Below, piece after piece: positions 62,338 to 64,000 of a stretch of 64,000 nucleotides of DNA; positions within the stretch are counted from its first letter, which is position 1, and every line of letters starts with the position of its first letter. The DNA lies in contig NZ_CP088923.1 of assembly GCF_021545845.1 (NCBI RefSeq), positions 3,658,001 to 3,722,000 of the forward strand, in the 5' to 3' direction. The position numbers and the translations under genes were made by a program. The DNA comes from Rhodanobacter thiooxydans. Lineage in GTDB: Bacteria; Pseudomonadota; Gammaproteobacteria; Xanthomonadales; Rhodanobacteraceae. The notes beneath the pieces are model-generated. The model was given only the letters and a program-made list of their open reading frames with translations. It was not told where the DNA came from and made no database searches.

Positions 62338-64000
62338 CGAGCGAGCCGACCGCCACTGGCATCTATGCGCACATGAACCTGGCGCCCGGCACCATGCTTG
62401 CCGGGCGTTTTCGCATCGAGGCGCTGCTCGGGGTGGGCGGCATGGGCGTGGTCTACCGCGCCCATGACACCGCGCTGGACGTGCCGGTCGCGCTCAAGCT
62501 GTTGCGGCCCGAGTTGGCGGCGCGGCCGGATGCGTTCGAACGATTCCGCCAGGAGCTGTTGCTCGCGCGCCAGGTTTCCAGCCCGCAGGTGGTGCGCATC
62601 CACGACCTCGCCCAGCACGATGGCCACTGGCTGATCAGCATGGACTACGTCGACGGCGAAGGGCTGGACCGGCGCATCGACCGTGGCGCGCTGCCGCTGG
62701 AGGACGCGCTGCGGATCACGCGGCAGATCGCTCTCGGCCTGCAGGCTGCGCATGCCCGGCAGGTGGTGCATCGCGATCTGAAACCGGCCAACGTGCTCAT
62801 CGATCGCGAGGGCAACGCGTACATCAGCGACTTCGGCGTGGCCCGTTCGCTCGCCAGCAGCGGCCTTACCCTGGCCGGTACGGGCGCGGTGATCGGCACT
62901 CCCGACTATCTCTCCCCGGAACAGGCCCGTGGTGATCCGGTGGACACGCGCAGCGACCTGTATGCGCTGGGCCTGATCCTGCGCGAGATGCTGACGGGCA
63001 CGCCTGCGTTCCAGGGCGCCACCGCCGCCGAGGCGATCGCCCAGCGACTGGTCCGTACCCCGTCGCCGGTCACCCGCGAACGCCCCGACGTGCCGACCTG
63101 GGTCGCCCGGCTGATCGAACAGCTGCTGCGACCGCGCCCGGCGCACCGATTGCCGGATGCGGCCGCCGTGATCGAGGCCATCGACCGCCGCGCGATGCCG
63201 CCCGACCTGCGCGCGCATCGTCGCGCCTGGCTCGCCACGGCGGCCTTGCTGACCACGATCGGTGTCGCCGGCACGCTGTGGTGGATGCCGCACGACAAGG
63301 CGGCCGGCATCGCCGCCGCGCCGCCGCTCCACCGGGTGCTGGTGTTGCCGTTGCGCGGCGCGGCGCTGCCGGCGCCGCGCGTGACCGCGCTGGACGCCTA
63401 CCTTCGCGCAACCCTGTTCGCACTGCCCGGCGTCGCCAGCGTCGATGCCGACCGGACCCTCCAGGCGCTGCGCCAGCTGGACGCCGCCGGCAGCGCCCCC
63501 GACCCCGCCACGCTGCGCCGCCTTGCCGTGGCCGACCGCACCCTGTCCCCGGATCTGCGCCAGCGCGACGGTCACTGGTACGTGCACGCCGAGCTGCGCG
63601 GGGACGACGGCGTACCGCAAACCGTGGACGGTCCGCTGGCCGCGGATACGGTTGGCGCCCTGCACGCCTGGCTCACCGAGCCGGCCCTGGCCAAGGCGCT
63701 CGGCGCACCTGCGCCCGCATCGGAGCTGAAACTACCCACCGCCATAGCGACGCTGGATACCTTCGGCGCGGTTCTGCAGGCGCGTGAGAAAAACGACATC
63801 CCCGCCGCACTGACGGATTTGCGCGCCCTCACCCGGCATGAACGCGACGACCCCGAGCTGTGGCGCACCCAGCTCCGCCTGGCGCAGGCGATCGGCGAGC
63901 GCGATGTGGCGCTGGAGGCGATCGAACACGGGCAGCGCGCGGCCAACGCCGGGCCTGCCCGGCTGCAGCGCGTGTTCGCCGCAGAACGCGCGCTGTCCGA
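62334..64000 (+). CDS. Hanks-type Ser/Thr protein kinase (truncated by window end)
   Basis: Open frame of at least 555 codons without stop to the window end. Kinase domain (about 22-285): glycine loop LLGVGGMGVVYRA, K55 in VALKLL, catalytic HRD at 146-148 (VVHRDLKPANVLI), DFG at 166-168 and activation/APE-like TPDYLSPEQARG. A single transmembrane helix (about 299-320, WLATAALLTTIGVAGTLWW) is followed by a domain LHRVLVLPLRGAALPAPRVTALDAYLRATLF resembling the CadC-type beta domain, then helical repeats (IPAALTDLRALTRHERDDPELWRTQLRLAQAIGE) that look like TPRs. Partner of the FHA-GAF protein. Confidence 0.93.
   Translation, partial: MTSEPTATGIYAHMNLAPGTMLAGRFRIEALLGVGGMGVVYRAHDTALDVPVALKLLRPELAARPDAFERFRQELLLARQVSSPQVVRIHDLAQHDGHWLISMDYVDGEGLDRRIDRGALPLEDALRITRQIALGLQAAHARQVVHRDLKPANVLIDREGNAYISDFGVARSLASSGLTLAGTGAVIGTPDYLSPEQARGDPVDTRSDLYALGLILREMLTGTPAFQGATAAEAIAQRLVRTPSPVTRERPDVPTWVARLIEQLLRPRPAHRLPDAAAVIEAIDRRAMPPDLRAHRRAWLATAALLTTIGVAGTLWWMPHDKAAGIAAAPPLHRVLVLPLRGAALPAPRVTALDAYLRATLFALPGVASVDADRTLQALRQLDAAGSAPDPATLRRLAVADRTLSPDLRQRDGHWYVHAELRGDDGVPQTVDGPLAADTVGALHAWLTEPALAKALGAPAPASELKLPTAIATLDTFGAVLQAREKNDIPAALTDLRALTRHERDDPELWRTQLRLAQAIGERDVALEAIEHGQRAANAGPARLQRVFAAERALS

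Overview
The window is high-GC chromosomal DNA with the gene content and order of a gammaproteobacterium of the Xanthomonadales, most likely a Rhodanobacteraceae relative (Rhodanobacter/Dyella/Luteibacter type). Supporting this are pilMNOPQ divergent from mrcA, zapA-6S RNA-ygfA-rpiA, rplM-rpsI, yicC/rph, gmk/rpoZ/spoT/recG, a coq7 ubiquinone gene, and many palindromic intergenic repeats. Genus is inference only. There is no prophage, CRISPR array or integrated island; one complete IS5-family element is present.

Layout. 1-725: repeat-rich non-coding DNA. 0.7-5.6 kb: exported M28 peptidase, a small putative lipoprotein, a decayed RND efflux operon (membrane fusion protein and permease both broken) behind an intact MarR regulator, and a macro-domain protein. 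5.6-12.6 kb: moxR-bat operon on the minus strand (MoxR ATPase, DUF58, DUF4381, two VWA proteins, BatD). 12.8-18 kb: pilMNOPQ, divergent from mrcA. 18-24.4 kb: mrcA, an unknown gene, gltA, rpmE2 and a nucleoside hydrolase. 24.4-30 kb: hairpin repeats, then recG, ridA, spoT and rpoZ. 30-34.6 kb: complete mlaA / mlaFEDCB phospholipid-transport set lying between gmk and rpoZ; its MlaD has two MCE domains. 34.7-40.1 kb: gmk, yicC, rph, rdgB, an excisionase-like antitoxin with a frameshifted PIN toxin, hemW. 40.2-44.2 kb: DUF1631 protein with an overlapping PilZ gene, an array of hairpins, and the IS5-family element with a TGA target duplication. 44.4-50.9 kb: pepQ, cydP-cydA-cydB-cydX, pepP, ygfB. 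51-53.6 kb: zapB-like, zapA, 6S RNA, ygfA, EVE protein, rpiA. 53.6-57.6 kb: CLC channel with CBS domains, tRNA-Gln(CUG), rpsI, rplM, coq7. 57.7-64 kb: subtilisin-like protease with C-terminal SLH domains, an exported protein of unknown function, an FHA-GAF protein and a Hanks-type Ser/Thr kinase that runs off the window.

How the parts fit. Most genes are housekeeping. Envelope biology dominates: peptidoglycan synthesis (PBP1a), type IV pilus alignment subcomplex and secretin, Mla lipid transport, the Bat system and cytochrome bd. The least explained parts are the FHA-GAF/kinase pair beside an SLH protease and an exported protein, the DUF1631-PilZ pair, the tandem-MCE MlaD, the eroded efflux operon with its surviving regulator, and palindromic repeats that contain the stop codons of neighbouring genes.
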